Source of the DNA: Flavobacteriales bacterium UBA1112 | GTDB taxonomy: Bacteria; Bacteroidota; Bacteroidia; Flavobacteriales_D; Sanyastnellaceae | DNA: 16,111 nucleotides | Direction of reading: 5' to 3' | Assembly: GCA_002313415.1 (NCBI GenBank) | Contig: DCBH01000132.1 | Span: forward strand, 7,981-24,091 | Shown here: piece after piece, positions 5,728 to 13,605 of the stretch | How the letters are laid out: each line of letters opens with the position of its first letter | Position numbering within the stretch: position 1 is the first letter of the stretch | Position numbers and translations under genes: made by a program | Notes under the pieces: model-generated | What the model saw: only the letters and a program-made list of their open reading frames with translations | The model's database searches: none | What the model was told of the DNA's origin: nothing

Positions 5728-7827
5728 ATGGCAAAAAGAGACCTCAACTTCACGCGTAACATTGGCATCATGGCCCACGTGGACGCTGGCAAGACCACGA
5801 CCACGGAGCGTATCTTGTACTACACCGGCATCAGCCACAAAATCGGAGAGGTACACGACGGTGCAGCTACGATGGATTGGATGGAGCAAGAGCAGGAGCG
5901 CGGCATCACGATTACGTCTGCTGCAACCACGTGCTTTTGGAACTTCCAAGACCAAGAATATCGAATCAACATCATTGACACTCCGGGTCACGTAGACTTT
6001 ACGGTTGAAGTGGAGCGCTCCTTGCGTGTGCTTGACGGAGCGGTGGGCTTGTTTTGTGCCGTGTCCGGGGTCGAGCCACAATCTGAAACGAATTGGGGAC
6101 TGGCTGACAAATACGGCGTACCCCGCATCGGTTTTGTCAACAAGATGGACCGTTCTGGTGCGGACTTCTTCAACGTGATTGGCATGATCAAGGACATGCT
6201 CGGTGCACGCCCTGTGCCGCTGCAGGTTCCCATTGGAGCAGAAGAGACATTTAAGGGTGTGGTTGACTTGATTGACAACAAAGCTTACGTCTGGAACGAA
6301 GAAGACAAGGGCATGACCTGGGAGGAAATCCCCATGCCAGAAGACGTTGTTGGCACTGTTGCAGAATGGCGCGAAAAGCTCATTGAAGCAGCGGCTGAGC
6401 AGGACGACTCCTTGATGGAGAAGTATTTTGAGGACCCAGACAGCTTGAGCAAGGAAGAAATCGTGGCAGCCATCCGAAAGGCGACGATTTCCATGGACAT
6501 TACTCCCATCTTGTGTGGCTCAGCCTTCAAGAACAAGGGCGTTCAGACCATGTTGGATGCAGTGATGATGTATTTGCCATCGCCTTACGACGTGGAAAGC
6601 ATCACAGGCACTGACCCCGACGACGAGAGCATTGAAATGGAGCGCAAGCCCGACCCATCTGAGCCTTTTTCAGGTCTTGCCTTCAAGATTGCCACTGATC
6701 CCTTCGTCGGCCGTTTGTGTTTCGTGCGTGCATACTCAGGTGAGCTGCCAGCTGGTTCTTACGTAAAGAACACTCGTTCTGGCAAAAAAGAGCGAATCAG
6801 CCGCATTTTCCAGATGCATTCCAACAAGCAAAATCCCATCGACTGTCTCGAGGCGGGCGACATTGGAGCTGTGGTTGGTTTCAAGGACATCCGCACGGGA
6901 GATACGTTGTGCGACGAAAAGTCACCCATTGTATTGGAAAGCATGAGTTTCCCTGCGCCGGTCATTGGCGTAGCCATTGAACCTAAATCTCAAGCTGACA
7001 TGGACAAACTTGGGACGGCGCTGAATAAATTGTCCGAGGAGGATCCAACTTTCCAAGTTTCCACGGATGAGGAGAGCGGCCAAACCGTGATTTCAGGGAT
7101 GGGTGAGTTGCACCTCGAGGTCTTGATTGACCGCATGAGACGAGAATTCAATGTGGAGTGCAATCAAGGACAGCCTCGTGTGGCGTACAAAGAAGCCATC
7201 TTTGGTACAGCCGATCATCGTGAGGTGTACAAAAAGCAATCGGGTGGCCGAGGAAAGTTTGCGGACATCATTGTCAAAATCGGGCCTTCTCCCGACCCCG
7301 AAAACGAAGGCTTGGTGTTTAAGAGTTCGGTGAAAGGTGGAAATGTTCCGAAAGAGTTTATTCCCTCCGTGGAAAAAGGCTTCAAGGAAGCGATGAACAA
7401 TGGTGTTCTTGCGGGCTACCCTATGGACAGCATGTACGTTGAGCTCCTCGATGGCAGCTTCCACGCAGTGGATTCGGACCAATTGTCTTTCGAGCAGGCG
7501 GCCAAGTTTGCCTACCGTGCAGCAGTGAAGAGCTGTCAACCCAAGATTTTGGAACCACTCATGAAACTCGAGGTGGTCACGCCTGAAGCGAATATGGGTG
7601 ATGTCATTGGTGATCTCAACAAACGTCGTGCGCTAATCGAGGGAACTGACGAACGGTCAGGCAAGACCGTGGTGAATGCCAAAGTCCCCCTGTCTGAGAT
7701 GTTTGGTTATGTGACTGATCTTCGTACTCTGACCTCTGGCCGGGCCACGTCAAGCATGAGTTTCAGCCACTATGCTCAAGCGCCCAACAACATTCAAGAA
7801 CAAGTTATTGAAGACGCCAAAGGCTAA
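5728..7827 (+). CDS. fusA: Elongation factor G
   Basis: 699 residues, the usual length for the translocation GTPase that moves tRNAs and mRNA after peptide bond formation and helps recycle ribosomes. GTPase motifs: P-loop AHVDAGKT (16-23), switch I end ERGIT (57-61), DTPGH (84-88) with the catalytic His88, NKMD (138-141) and GSA (264-266). Domain II follows from about 295, domain III from about 410, domain IV with YPMDSMYVELLDGSFH near 565-585, and domain V with GDVIGDLNKRR and PLSEMFGY near the C-terminus. Position between rpsG and rpsJ and full G motifs make it the canonical factor, not the diverged second EF-G of Bacteroidota. rpsJ follows after 11 nt; no tuf gene lies between them. Confidence 0.99.
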   Translation: MAKRDLNFTRNIGIMAHVDAGKTTTTERILYYTGISHKIGEVHDGAATMDWMEQEQERGITITSAATTCFWNFQDQEYRINIIDTPGHVDFTVEVERSLRVLDGAVGLFCAVSGVEPQSETNWGLADKYGVPRIGFVNKMDRSGADFFNVIGMIKDMLGARPVPLQVPIGAEETFKGVVDLIDNKAYVWNEEDKGMTWEEIPMPEDVVGTVAEWREKLIEAAAEQDDSLMEKYFEDPDSLSKEEIVAAIRKATISMDITPILCGSAFKNKGVQTMLDAVMMYLPSPYDVESITGTDPDDESIEMERKPDPSEPFSGLAFKIATDPFVGRLCFVRAYSGELPAGSYVKNTRSGKKERISRIFQMHSNKQNPIDCLEAGDIGAVVGFKDIRTGDTLCDEKSPIVLESMSFPAPVIGVAIEPKSQADMDKLGTALNKLSEEDPTFQVSTDEESGQTVISGMGELHLEVLIDRMRREFNVECNQGQPRVAYKEAIFGTADHREVYKKQSGGRGKFADIIVKIGPSPDPENEGLVFKSSVKGGNVPKEFIPSVEKGFKEAMNNGVLAGYPMDSMYVELLDGSFHAVDSDQLSFEQAAKFAYRAAVKSCQPKILEPLMKLEVVTPEANMGDVIGDLNKRRALIEGTDERSGKTVVNAKVPLSEMFGYVTDLRTLTSGRATSSMSFSHYAQAPNNIQEQVIEDAKG

Positions 7828-7838
7828 TCACACAAGTT

Positions 7839-8144
7839 ATGACGCAGAAAATTCGCATTAAGCTCAAATCGTACGACCACAATTTGGTCGACAAGTCGGC
7901 TGAAAAGATTGTCAAAACAGTGAAGTCTACTGGCGCTGTGATTAGCGGCCCCGTGCCCCTTCCCACTCACCAGCGAATCTACACGGTTCTGCGTTCACCT
8001 CACGTGAATAAGAAGAGTCGTGAACAATTCGAACTGAGCGCATACAAGCGTTTGATAGACATCTACAGTTCTTCCTCGAAGACCGTTGATGCCTTGATGC
8101 GACTTGAGTTGCCCAGTGGCGTCGAAGTCGAAATCAAAGTCTGA
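7839..8144 (+). CDS. rpsJ: 30S ribosomal protein S10 (uS10, NusE)
   Basis: 101 residues, near the usual 102-104. S10 sits in the 30S head and also serves as NusE, binding NusB in antitermination complexes and bridging to NusG. Hallmarks are the N-terminal KIRIKLKSYD, the loop GPVPLPTHQRIYTV, SPHVNKKSREQFE and the C-terminal TVDALMRLELPSGVEVEI. In many bacteria this gene heads its own operon behind a regulatory leader; here it follows fusA by 11 nt, so it depends on read-through from the rpsL promoter. The spacer to rplC (39 nt) is the longest inside the superoperon. Confidence 0.99.
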   Translation: MTQKIRIKLKSYDHNLVDKSAEKIVKTVKSTGAVISGPVPLPTHQRIYTVLRSPHVNKKSREQFELSAYKRLIDIYSSSSKTVDALMRLELPSGVEVEIKV

Positions 8145-8183
8145 TCTCTCAATCAGGTTGAATAAAACAAACAAACAAACACC
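8145..8183 (+). repeat. rpsJ-rplC spacer with four AAAC units
   Basis: Four tandem AAAC units occupy 8165-8180, ending three bases before the rplC ATG. A short inverted repeat, CTGAT (8141-8145) and ATCAG (8152-8156) with a 6-nt loop, overlaps the rpsJ stop. No Shine-Dalgarno sequence is present. Bacteroidota favour A-rich, unstructured leaders for initiation, so the repeat may simply be a strong A-rich translation start; its tandem form could also vary in copy number. Confidence 0.6.
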
Positions 8184-8816
8184 ATGCCCGGACTCATAGG
8201 GAAAAAAGTAGGCATGACCAGCATCTACAGTGCCGCTGGGAAGAATCTCCCATGCACAGTATTGGAAGTTGGTCCTTGCGTCGTGACGCAAGTACGTACC
8301 CTCGAGCGGGACGGCTACGAAGCCGTTCAGCTTGGTTACGGCGAGCGCTCCGAGAAGCATACATCGAAGGCCATGCAAGGCCATTTCAAGCGCTCAGGTG
8401 TGGCCCCAAAACGCAAACTTGTGGAATTCCATGCTTTTGAGCAGGAATTGCAGCCTGGCGACACCGTCAAAGTGGACGACGTTTTTGCTGAAGGTGAATA
8501 CGTCAGCGTCATTGGTAAATCCAAAGGAAAGGGATTCCAAGGCGTTGTAAAGCGCCATGGCTTCGCTGGCGTTGGTCAAGCGACGCATGGTCAACACAAC
8601 CGTTTGCGTGCACCTGGTTCTATTGGTGCGGCATCCACGCCATCACGTGTTTTCAAGGGAATGCGAATGGCAGGTCAAATGGGGAACTCTCGCGTGACCA
8701 TCGAAAATCTCGAGGTATTGAAAGTCATTCCGGAGGAAGGCTTGCTCGTGGTCAAGGGCGCCGTCCCAGGACACAAGGGTTCTACTGTCGTAATCCGAAA
8801 GCCTGAAGCATCATGA
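8184..8816 (+). CDS. rplC: 50S ribosomal protein L3 (uL3)
   Basis: 210 residues, typical. L3 is an early-assembly protein whose long loop reaches to the peptidyl transferase centre. Family marks are MPGLIGKKVGMT at the N-terminus, GKSKGKGFQGVVKRHGF in the middle, then RAPGSIG and RVFKGMRMAGQMG. The E. coli loop has a glutamine (Gln150) methylated by PrmB; here the matching segment reads GAASTPS with serine at that point, so the modification is not expected. The start follows an A-rich AAAC repeat. The stop overlaps the rplD start by 4 nt (ATGA), suggesting translational coupling. Confidence 0.99.
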   Translation: MPGLIGKKVGMTSIYSAAGKNLPCTVLEVGPCVVTQVRTLERDGYEAVQLGYGERSEKHTSKAMQGHFKRSGVAPKRKLVEFHAFEQELQPGDTVKVDDVFAEGEYVSVIGKSKGKGFQGVVKRHGFAGVGQATHGQHNRLRAPGSIGAASTPSRVFKGMRMAGQMGNSRVTIENLEVLKVIPEEGLLVVKGAVPGHKGSTVVIRKPEAS

Positions 8817-9442
8817 AACTCAACGTTTACAGCAGCAAAGGATCCAAGACCAAGAAGTCTGTGAATTTGGATGATGCGGTTTTTGGCATCGAGCCCAATG
8901 ATCACGCGATCTACTTGGACGTCAAGCGTTTTTTGGCGGCCCAGCGTCAAGGCACCCACGATTCGCTCAACCGCAGCTTGGTGACCGGTTCAACCCGGAA
9001 AATCAAAAAGCAGAAGGGAACGGGTACTGCTCGCGCGGGTAGCATCAAGAACCCTTTGTTCAGAGGAGGAGGTACTGTATTTGGTCCTGAACCTCGTGAT
9101 TACACTCAGAAATTGAATGGCAAGCTGAAGAAGCTCGCTCGGAAGAGTGCTTTGAGCTACAAAGCGAAGGGCGAAGGGATCACAGTGGTCGACAACATCA
9201 AAATGGATGCGCCCAAAACCAAGGAATTCTTGGCGGTGCTTGAGGGTTTGAAGTTGGCAGACAAAAAAACCTTGATGGTTCTACGTGAAGCGAATGAGTC
9301 CATCTATCGCAGCTGTCGCAACCTTCCAAGGCACAAGGTAATGGTGGCCTCAGATCTGAGTACGTATGACATCATGAATTGTTCCAACCTCGTTTTCGTG
9401 GACAACGCCCACGAAGTCATTGAAGGAATGCTGAAAGCCTAA
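8813..9442 (+). CDS. rplD: 50S ribosomal protein L4 (uL4)
   Basis: 209 residues, usual length. L4 lines part of the peptide exit tunnel with an extended loop and in E. coli is also the repressor of the S10 operon. The loop is recognisable at about 60-95 with KKQKGTGTARAGSI and FRGGGTVFGPEPRDY; I see no obvious macrolide-resistance deletion. The globular part ends with NCSNLVFVDNAHEVIEGML. There is no long leader upstream of rpsJ here for the E. coli type of L4 control. Translation probably couples to rplC through the 4-nt overlap; rplW follows after 4 nt. Confidence 0.99.
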   Translation: MKLNVYSSKGSKTKKSVNLDDAVFGIEPNDHAIYLDVKRFLAAQRQGTHDSLNRSLVTGSTRKIKKQKGTGTARAGSIKNPLFRGGGTVFGPEPRDYTQKLNGKLKKLARKSALSYKAKGEGITVVDNIKMDAPKTKEFLAVLEGLKLADKKTLMVLREANESIYRSCRNLPRHKVMVASDLSTYDIMNCSNLVFVDNAHEVIEGMLKA

Positions 9443-9446
9443 CGCC

Positions 9447-9740
9447 ATGTCAAACATTCTGATCAAGCCCCTCATCACCGAGAAAATGTCGCTGGACACG
9501 GAACGCAACAACAGCTACGGGTTCGTGGTGTCAGACGGCGCAAACAAAATCGAAATCAAGAAGTCGATTGAATCTGCGTATGGTGTCAATGTCACCTCCG
9601 TTCGCACAGTTCGCGTGGATGGCAAAGCCCGCCAACGCTATACCAAAACTGGTGTGGTGCGAGGCCGAACCAACGGTTACAAGAAAGCCATTGTCAGCTT
9701 GGCTGACGGGCAAACCATCGACTTCTACGACAACATCTGA
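9447..9740 (+). CDS. rplW: 50S ribosomal protein L23 (uL23)
   Basis: 97 residues, usual length. L23 binds domain III of 23S rRNA at the tunnel exit and is the docking site for trigger factor and signal recognition particle. The sequence shows ILIKPLITEKM at the start, the helix with KIEIKKSIESAYGV, and VVRGRTNGYKKAIVSLADGQ near the end. It lies 4 nt after rplD and 3 nt before rplB, the normal S10 order. Confidence 0.98.
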   Translation: MSNILIKPLITEKMSLDTERNNSYGFVVSDGANKIEIKKSIESAYGVNVTSVRTVRVDGKARQRYTKTGVVRGRTNGYKKAIVSLADGQTIDFYDNI

Positions 9741-9743
9741 CCC

Positions 9744-10565
9744 ATGGCACTTAGGAAATTCAACCCAATAACCCCTGGCATGCGTCACAAGGTGCTCTCT
9801 AAGTTTGAAGAGATCACTACAGACAAGCCACACAAGCCATTGCTTGAGCCCATCAAAAAAAGCGGCGGTCGCAACAGTGACGGAAAGATGACCATGCGTC
9901 ACCGTGGTGGTGGACACAAGAGGCGTTACCGAGTCATTGACTTCAAGCGCAACAAGCACATGGAGGCGACCGTCTTGACAGTAGAATACGACCCCAACCG
10001 TTCCAGCAACATTTGCCTAGTCGAATACAAGGACGGAGAGAAGCGCTACATCATTGCGCCCGAAGGCTTGAAGCCAGGTATGACAATCAACAGCGGAAAA
10101 AACGCAAGTCCTGAAGTGGGTCACGCCTTGTACCTGTCTGACATTCCGCTTGGAACGATTGTGCACAACATCGAATTGCACCCTGGCCGCGGAGCGAACA
10201 TCGCTCGGAGTGCAGGCTCATACGCTCAACTCGCAGCCCGCGATGGCAAATACGCTGTTTTGAAATTGCCAAGCGGAGAGACTCGTCAGATTTTGGTGAC
10301 ATGCATGGCCGTGGTCGGAGCCGTGGGTAACAGTGAGCACAACTTGCAGGTCAGCGGTAAAGCTGGTCGCAGCCGCTGGATGGGTCGCCGCCCACGTGTA
10401 CGTGGTGTGGTGATGAATCCAGTCGACCACCCCATGGGTGGTGGTGAAGGTCGATCCTCCGGGGGACACCCTCGCTCACGCAATGGCATCCCTGCCAAAG
10501 GCTTCAAAACACGCAACAAGCGTAAGGCATCCTCTAAGAATATCATCGAACGTCGGAAGAAGTAA
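9744..10565 (+). CDS. rplB: 50S ribosomal protein L2 (uL2)
   Basis: 273 residues, matching the family. L2 is needed for subunit association and supports the peptidyl transferase centre. The N-terminal half has the RNA-binding OB-like fold (KRRYRVIDFKR, about 59-69, through EYDPNRS at 81-87). The C-terminal half has MNPVDHPMGGGEGRSSGGH, which puts the conserved histidine at position 229 exactly as in E. coli. A basic tail (RNKRKASSKNIIERRKK) ends the protein. It is 3 nt from both rplW and rpsS. Confidence 0.99.
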   Translation: MALRKFNPITPGMRHKVLSKFEEITTDKPHKPLLEPIKKSGGRNSDGKMTMRHRGGGHKRRYRVIDFKRNKHMEATVLTVEYDPNRSSNICLVEYKDGEKRYIIAPEGLKPGMTINSGKNASPEVGHALYLSDIPLGTIVHNIELHPGRGANIARSAGSYAQLAARDGKYAVLKLPSGETRQILVTCMAVVGAVGNSEHNLQVSGKAGRSRWMGRRPRVRGVVMNPVDHPMGGGEGRSSGGHPRSRNGIPAKGFKTRNKRKASSKNIIERRKK

Positions 10566-10568
10566 GAC

Positions 10569-10844
10569 ATGGCTCGTTCTCTCAAAAAACCCCCATTCAT
10601 CCACTACAAGCTTGCGCAGCGCATTGAAGCGATGCAAGCCTCTGGCAAGAAGTCAGTGATCAAAACCTGGTCTCGTACCAGTACGATCACACCAGACTTT
10701 GTGGGCCTGACGATTGCCGTACACAACGGACGTCAATTCATTCCGGTATTCGTGACCGAAAACATGGTTGGTCACAAGCTTGGCGAATTTTCGCCAACGC
10801 GGACTTTCCGCGGTCATGCAGACAAAAAAGACAAGAAGCGCTGA
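10569..10844 (+). CDS. rpsS: 30S ribosomal protein S19 (uS19)
   Basis: 91 residues, typical. S19 joins S13 in the 30S head near the A site and contacts the 50S A-site finger. Visible marks are MARSLKKPPFI, KTWSRTSTITPDFVG, the AVHNGRQFIPVFVTENMVGHKLGEF core and the end FSPTRTFRGH, followed by a Lys/Asp-rich tail. It lies 3 nt from both neighbours. Confidence 0.99.
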   Translation: MARSLKKPPFIHYKLAQRIEAMQASGKKSVIKTWSRTSTITPDFVGLTIAVHNGRQFIPVFVTENMVGHKLGEFSPTRTFRGHADKKDKKR

Positions 10845-10847
10845 GTC

Positions 10848-11246
10848 ATGGGAGCACGTAAAAGAAATACCGCAGAGGCGATCAAGGAGGAGCTGAAGAG
10901 CACCGCCATTGCAAGCCTGAAAAACTGCCCAACCTCGCCGCGCAAAATGCGCTTGGTCGCAGATACAGTCCGTGGCAAGGACGTTTTCGAAGCATTGAAC
11001 GTGTTGCGCTTCAATTCGCGTGAAGCCAGCGGCCGTTTGGAAAAGCTTTTGCTCTCAGCCATTGCGAATTGGGAGGCCAAGAACGAGGGCCAGCGCCCTG
11101 AAGAGGCAAACCTGATTGTGCGCGAAATCAAAGTGGACAGCGCTCGGATGTTGAAGCGTCTGCAGCCTGCTCCTCAAGGACGTGCTCACCGCATTCGCAA
11201 GCGGAGCAACCACGTGACCATCATTGTAGATAGCGCTAAGAATTAA
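10848..11246 (+). CDS. rplV: 50S ribosomal protein L22 (uL22)
   Basis: 132 residues, slightly longer than the 110 of E. coli because of an N-terminal extension (MGARKRNTAEAIKEE), common in Bacteroidota. L22 touches all six 23S rRNA domains and its beta-hairpin lines the exit tunnel. The core opens with NCPTSPRKMRLVADTVRGK. The hairpin segment MLKRLQPAPQGRAHRIRKRSNH is complete in outline, with no duplication or deletion of the kind that gives macrolide resistance. Only 2 nt separate it from rpsC. Confidence 0.99.
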   Translation: MGARKRNTAEAIKEELKSTAIASLKNCPTSPRKMRLVADTVRGKDVFEALNVLRFNSREASGRLEKLLLSAIANWEAKNEGQRPEEANLIVREIKVDSARMLKRLQPAPQGRAHRIRKRSNHVTIIVDSAKN

Positions 11247-11248
11247 TC

Positions 11249-11965
11249 ATGGGACAGAAGACGAATCCGATCGGCAATCGCCTGGGTTTCATCCGCGGAT
11301 GGGACTCCAATTGGTATGGAGGAAAGGACTACACGGACAAGCTCGTGGAAGACGACAAAATCCGAACCTACCTGATGGCTCGTTTGCGCAAGGCAAGCGT
11401 ATCCAACATCATCATTGAACGCACCCTCAAGCTCGTGACGGTGACCATCAAATCCGCTCGCCCTGGCGTCATCATCGGAAAGGGAGGCTCTGAGGTTGAC
11501 AAGCTGCGCGAAGAATTGAAAAAGCTCACTGGCAAAGAAGTTCAAATCAACATTTTTGAAATCAAGCGCCCCGAGTTGGATGCGCGCTTGGTGGCGGAAA
11601 GCATTGCGCGGCAAATTGAAGCTCGCATCAGCCACCGTCGTGCAATCAAAATGGCCATTGCAGGAACGATGCGTCTTGGTGCGGAAGGCATCAAAATCAA
11701 CATCGCAGGTCGTGTAAATGGTGCTGAAATCGCCCGCAGTGAGAGTTACAAAGAGGGTCGGATTCCTCTGCATACGTTCCGTGCTGACATCGACTATGCG
11801 TTGGTGGAGGCGCACACCACATACGGAAGAATCGGCATCAAATGCTGGATTTGCCGTGGTGAAGTTTTTGGCAAGCGTGACTTGTCACCTGTTCCACCCC
11901 AAAAGAAGGATCGCGGCGACCGTCGCGGTGGTGCGCCTGGACGACGTCGAGGCCCTCGTTCCTGA
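11249..11965 (+). CDS. rpsC: 30S ribosomal protein S3 (uS3)
   Basis: 238 residues, usual length. S3 stands at the mRNA entry tunnel and contributes to mRNA unwinding. The N-terminus MGQKTNPIGNRLG is the family start. A KH domain follows, with its GxxG loop as GKGG at 77-80, then RIGIKCWICRGEV near the end of the C-terminal domain. The last 25 residues form an Arg/Gly-rich tail (KKDRGDRRGGAPGRRRGPRS) that is probably disordered and rRNA-binding. The spacer to rplP is 22 nt, among the longer ones here. Confidence 0.99.
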   Translation: MGQKTNPIGNRLGFIRGWDSNWYGGKDYTDKLVEDDKIRTYLMARLRKASVSNIIIERTLKLVTVTIKSARPGVIIGKGGSEVDKLREELKKLTGKEVQINIFEIKRPELDARLVAESIARQIEARISHRRAIKMAIAGTMRLGAEGIKINIAGRVNGAEIARSESYKEGRIPLHTFRADIDYALVEAHTTYGRIGIKCWICRGEVFGKRDLSPVPPQKKDRGDRRGGAPGRRRGPRS

Positions 11966-11987
11966 TTGAATGCAACGCTGAATAGTT

Positions 11988-12410
11988 ATGCTACAGCCAA
12001 AACGTACCAAATTCCGCAAAATGCAGAAAGGCCGTGTCCGCGGCCTGGCATACCGTGGAAGCACGATATCCTACGGGTCATTTGCGCTCAAAACGCTCGA
12101 AGTGGGCTTCATCACTTCTCGCCAGATTGAGGCTGCCCGTATTGCCATCAACCGTTACATGAAGCGTGAGGGTAACGTATGGATTCGCATTTTTCCAGAC
12201 AAGCCAATCACATCGAAGCCCGCAGAGGTTCGAATGGGAAAGGGAAAGGGTGCCCCCAGCCATTGGGTTGCGCCTGTGCGCCCAGGCCGCATCATGTTTG
12301 AGGTGGATGGTGTTTCCATTGAAACCGCGCAAGAGGCACTGCGATTGGGGGCTCAGAAGCTTCCTGTCAAGTGCAAGTTTGTTGTTCGTCCAGATTACTC
12401 AGGGTCATGA
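11988..12410 (+). CDS. rplP: 50S ribosomal protein L16 (uL16)
   Basis: 140 residues, usual length. L16 helps place the A-site tRNA in the 50S subunit and is a late assembly protein. The sequence begins MLQPKRTKFRKMQKGR and carries RQIEAARIAINR, WIRIFPDKPIT and VRMGKGKGAP. Arg82 in the last motif aligns with the arginine that RoxA hydroxylates in E. coli. The stop codon overlaps the rpmC start by 4 nt (ATGA). Confidence 0.99.
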   Translation: MLQPKRTKFRKMQKGRVRGLAYRGSTISYGSFALKTLEVGFITSRQIEAARIAINRYMKREGNVWIRIFPDKPITSKPAEVRMGKGKGAPSHWVAPVRPGRIMFEVDGVSIETAQEALRLGAQKLPVKCKFVVRPDYSGS

Positions 12411-12604
12411 TTGCCAACAGTGAAATTCGCCAATTGTCTGACAAGGACTTGCAAGAGCGCATCGACCTCGAACGAGAAGCCATGGCCAAGCTGCGCTTTA
12501 ACCACACGATTGCGGGCCTCGAGTCTCCTCAGGCTTTGTCCGAGAAGAGGCGGGACATTGCCCGTTTGTTGACTGAGCAGAACGCCCGTAAACACGCCAA
12601 CTGA
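12407..12604 (+). CDS. rpmC: 50S ribosomal protein L29 (uL29)
   Basis: 65 residues, typical for this small two-helix protein beside L23 at the exit tunnel. The start was chosen at 12407, where ATGA overlaps the rplP stop. The same frame stays open upstream to another ATG at 12371, but that would add 12 residues foreign to the family. Family marks are EIRQLSDKDLQERI at the N-terminus, LRFNHTIAGLESP in the middle and KRRDIARLLTE in the second helix. rpsQ follows after 8 nt. Confidence 0.97.
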   Translation: MIANSEIRQLSDKDLQERIDLEREAMAKLRFNHTIAGLESPQALSEKRRDIARLLTEQNARKHAN

Positions 12605-12612
12605 GAGAAACC

Positions 12613-12882
12613 ATGAGCACCGAAACAATTACACGTAATCTCCGAAAGGAACGCATAGGCATCGTCACGTCCAACAAAATGGACAAGAGCATTGTGGTTT
12701 CTGTGGAGCGCAAGGAGAAGCACCCCATGTACGGGAAGTTTGTGAAGCGCACCAAGAAGTTTGTGGCCCATGATGAGGAGCAAACCTGCAACATCGGGGA
12801 CACGGTACGTATTATGGAGACTCGTCCAATGAGCAAGCGCAAGTGCTGGCGATTGGTAGAGGTTGTTGAGCGTGCGAAGTAA
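12613..12882 (+). CDS. rpsQ: 30S ribosomal protein S17 (uS17)
   Basis: 89 residues, near the usual 84-90. S17 is a primary 16S rRNA binding protein of the 30S body with an OB fold. Marks are NLRKERIGIVTSNKMDKSIVV, RKEKHPMYGKFVKRTKKF, and DTVRIMETRPMSKRKCWRLVEVVE at the end. The spacer to rplN is 23 nt. Confidence 0.99.
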   Translation: MSTETITRNLRKERIGIVTSNKMDKSIVVSVERKEKHPMYGKFVKRTKKFVAHDEEQTCNIGDTVRIMETRPMSKRKCWRLVEVVERAK

Positions 12883-12905
12883 TCCTGAAGGAAAAAGACT
12901 GAACG

Positions 12906-13274
12906 ATGATCCAGCAAGAATCCCGAATGAAAGTCGCTGACAACAGCGGAGCGAAGGAAGCCCTTTGCATCCGCGTGTTGGGTGGCACCAAGCGTCGCTA
13001 CGCGTCCCTCGGGGACACAGTGGTCGTGGCTGTAAAAAGCGCGACTCCCAACGGCAACGTGAAAAAAGGAACTGTATCCAAAGGAGTGGTGGTACGTACC
13101 AAAAAGGAAGTGCGACGTCCCGACGGTTCATACATCCGTTTTGACGACAACGCCATTGTGTTGTTGAACGCAAACAACGACATGCGTGGAACGCGCATTT
13201 TTGGTCCTGTGGCTCGTGAGCTGCGTGAGAAGGACTTCATGAAGATTGTTTCACTCGCACCAGAGGTGTTGTAA
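12906..13274 (+). CDS. rplN: 50S ribosomal protein L14 (uL14)
   Basis: 122 residues, exact family length. L14 forms part of the intersubunit bridge and is the binding site of the silencing factor RsfS in other bacteria. Marks are MIQQESRMKVADNSGAKE at the start, KKGTVSKGVVVRTKKEVRRPDGS in the centre and GTRIFGPVARELR near the end. An AAGGA lies upstream (12888-12892), but 13 nt from the start, too far for normal Shine-Dalgarno pairing. Confidence 0.99.
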   Translation: MIQQESRMKVADNSGAKEALCIRVLGGTKRRYASLGDTVVVAVKSATPNGNVKKGTVSKGVVVRTKKEVRRPDGSYIRFDDNAIVLLNANNDMRGTRIFGPVARELREKDFMKIVSLAPEVL

Positions 13275-13284
13275 TCCACGAAGC

Positions 13285-13605
13285 ATGTTCAAAAGAATCA
13301 AAGTCAAAAAGGGCGACAACGTCAAAGTCATTTCCGGGGGCCACCGCGGAAAGGAAGGCACGGTATTGTCTGTGGACCGCAAGACGGATCGCATTGTGGT
13401 AGAAGGTGTAAACATTGTTACCAAGCACGTGAAGCCAAGCCCTGCGAATCCCCAAGGTGGGGTGACGACTGTTGAGGCAGGCATCCACATCAGCAACGTC
13501 ATGGTTGTGGATGGTGCTGGCAACGCCACTCGTGTGGGCCGCCGTCGAGGTGACGACGGGAAATTGGTCCGTTATTCTAAGAAAACCAATGAGGAGCTGA
13601 AGTGA
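13285..13605 (+). CDS. rplX: 50S ribosomal protein L24 (uL24)
   Basis: 106 residues, family length, starting at MFKRIKVKKGD. An upstream ATG in the same frame (13246) lies inside rplN and would add 13 unrelated residues, so 13285 is preferred. L24 is one of the two assembly-initiating 50S proteins. Its KOW motif is visible at about 5-30 (KKGDNVKVISGGHRGKEG). PSPANPQGGVTTVEAGIHISNVMV and RVGRRRGDDGK follow. The stop shares one base with the rplE ATG (TGATG). Confidence 0.98.
   Translation: MFKRIKVKKGDNVKVISGGHRGKEGTVLSVDRKTDRIVVEGVNIVTKHVKPSPANPQGGVTTVEAGIHISNVMVVDGAGNATRVGRRRGDDGKLVRYSKKTNEELK

Noticed and set aside
5413..6081. 222-residue minus-strand open frame across rpsG and fusA
   Set aside because: It is antisense to two highly conserved genes, has no known domain and no promoter; open frames opposite conserved genes are common.
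7828..7838. Loss of tuf between fusA and rpsJ as a recent deletion
   Set aside because: Absence of tuf at this place is normal in Bacteroidota, where tuf lies in another cluster.
8141..8156. Inverted repeat after rpsJ as a terminator
   Set aside because: The stem has only 5 bp, is A/T-rich and has no U-run; termination here would silence all following ribosomal genes.
11243..11815. 190-residue minus-strand open frame opposite rpsC
   Set aside because: Shadow of rpsC; no family resemblance or start signal.
12888..12892. AAGGA as ribosome binding site for rplN
   Set aside because: It lies 13 nt from the ATG, outside the usual 5-9 nt, and the lineage rarely uses such sites.
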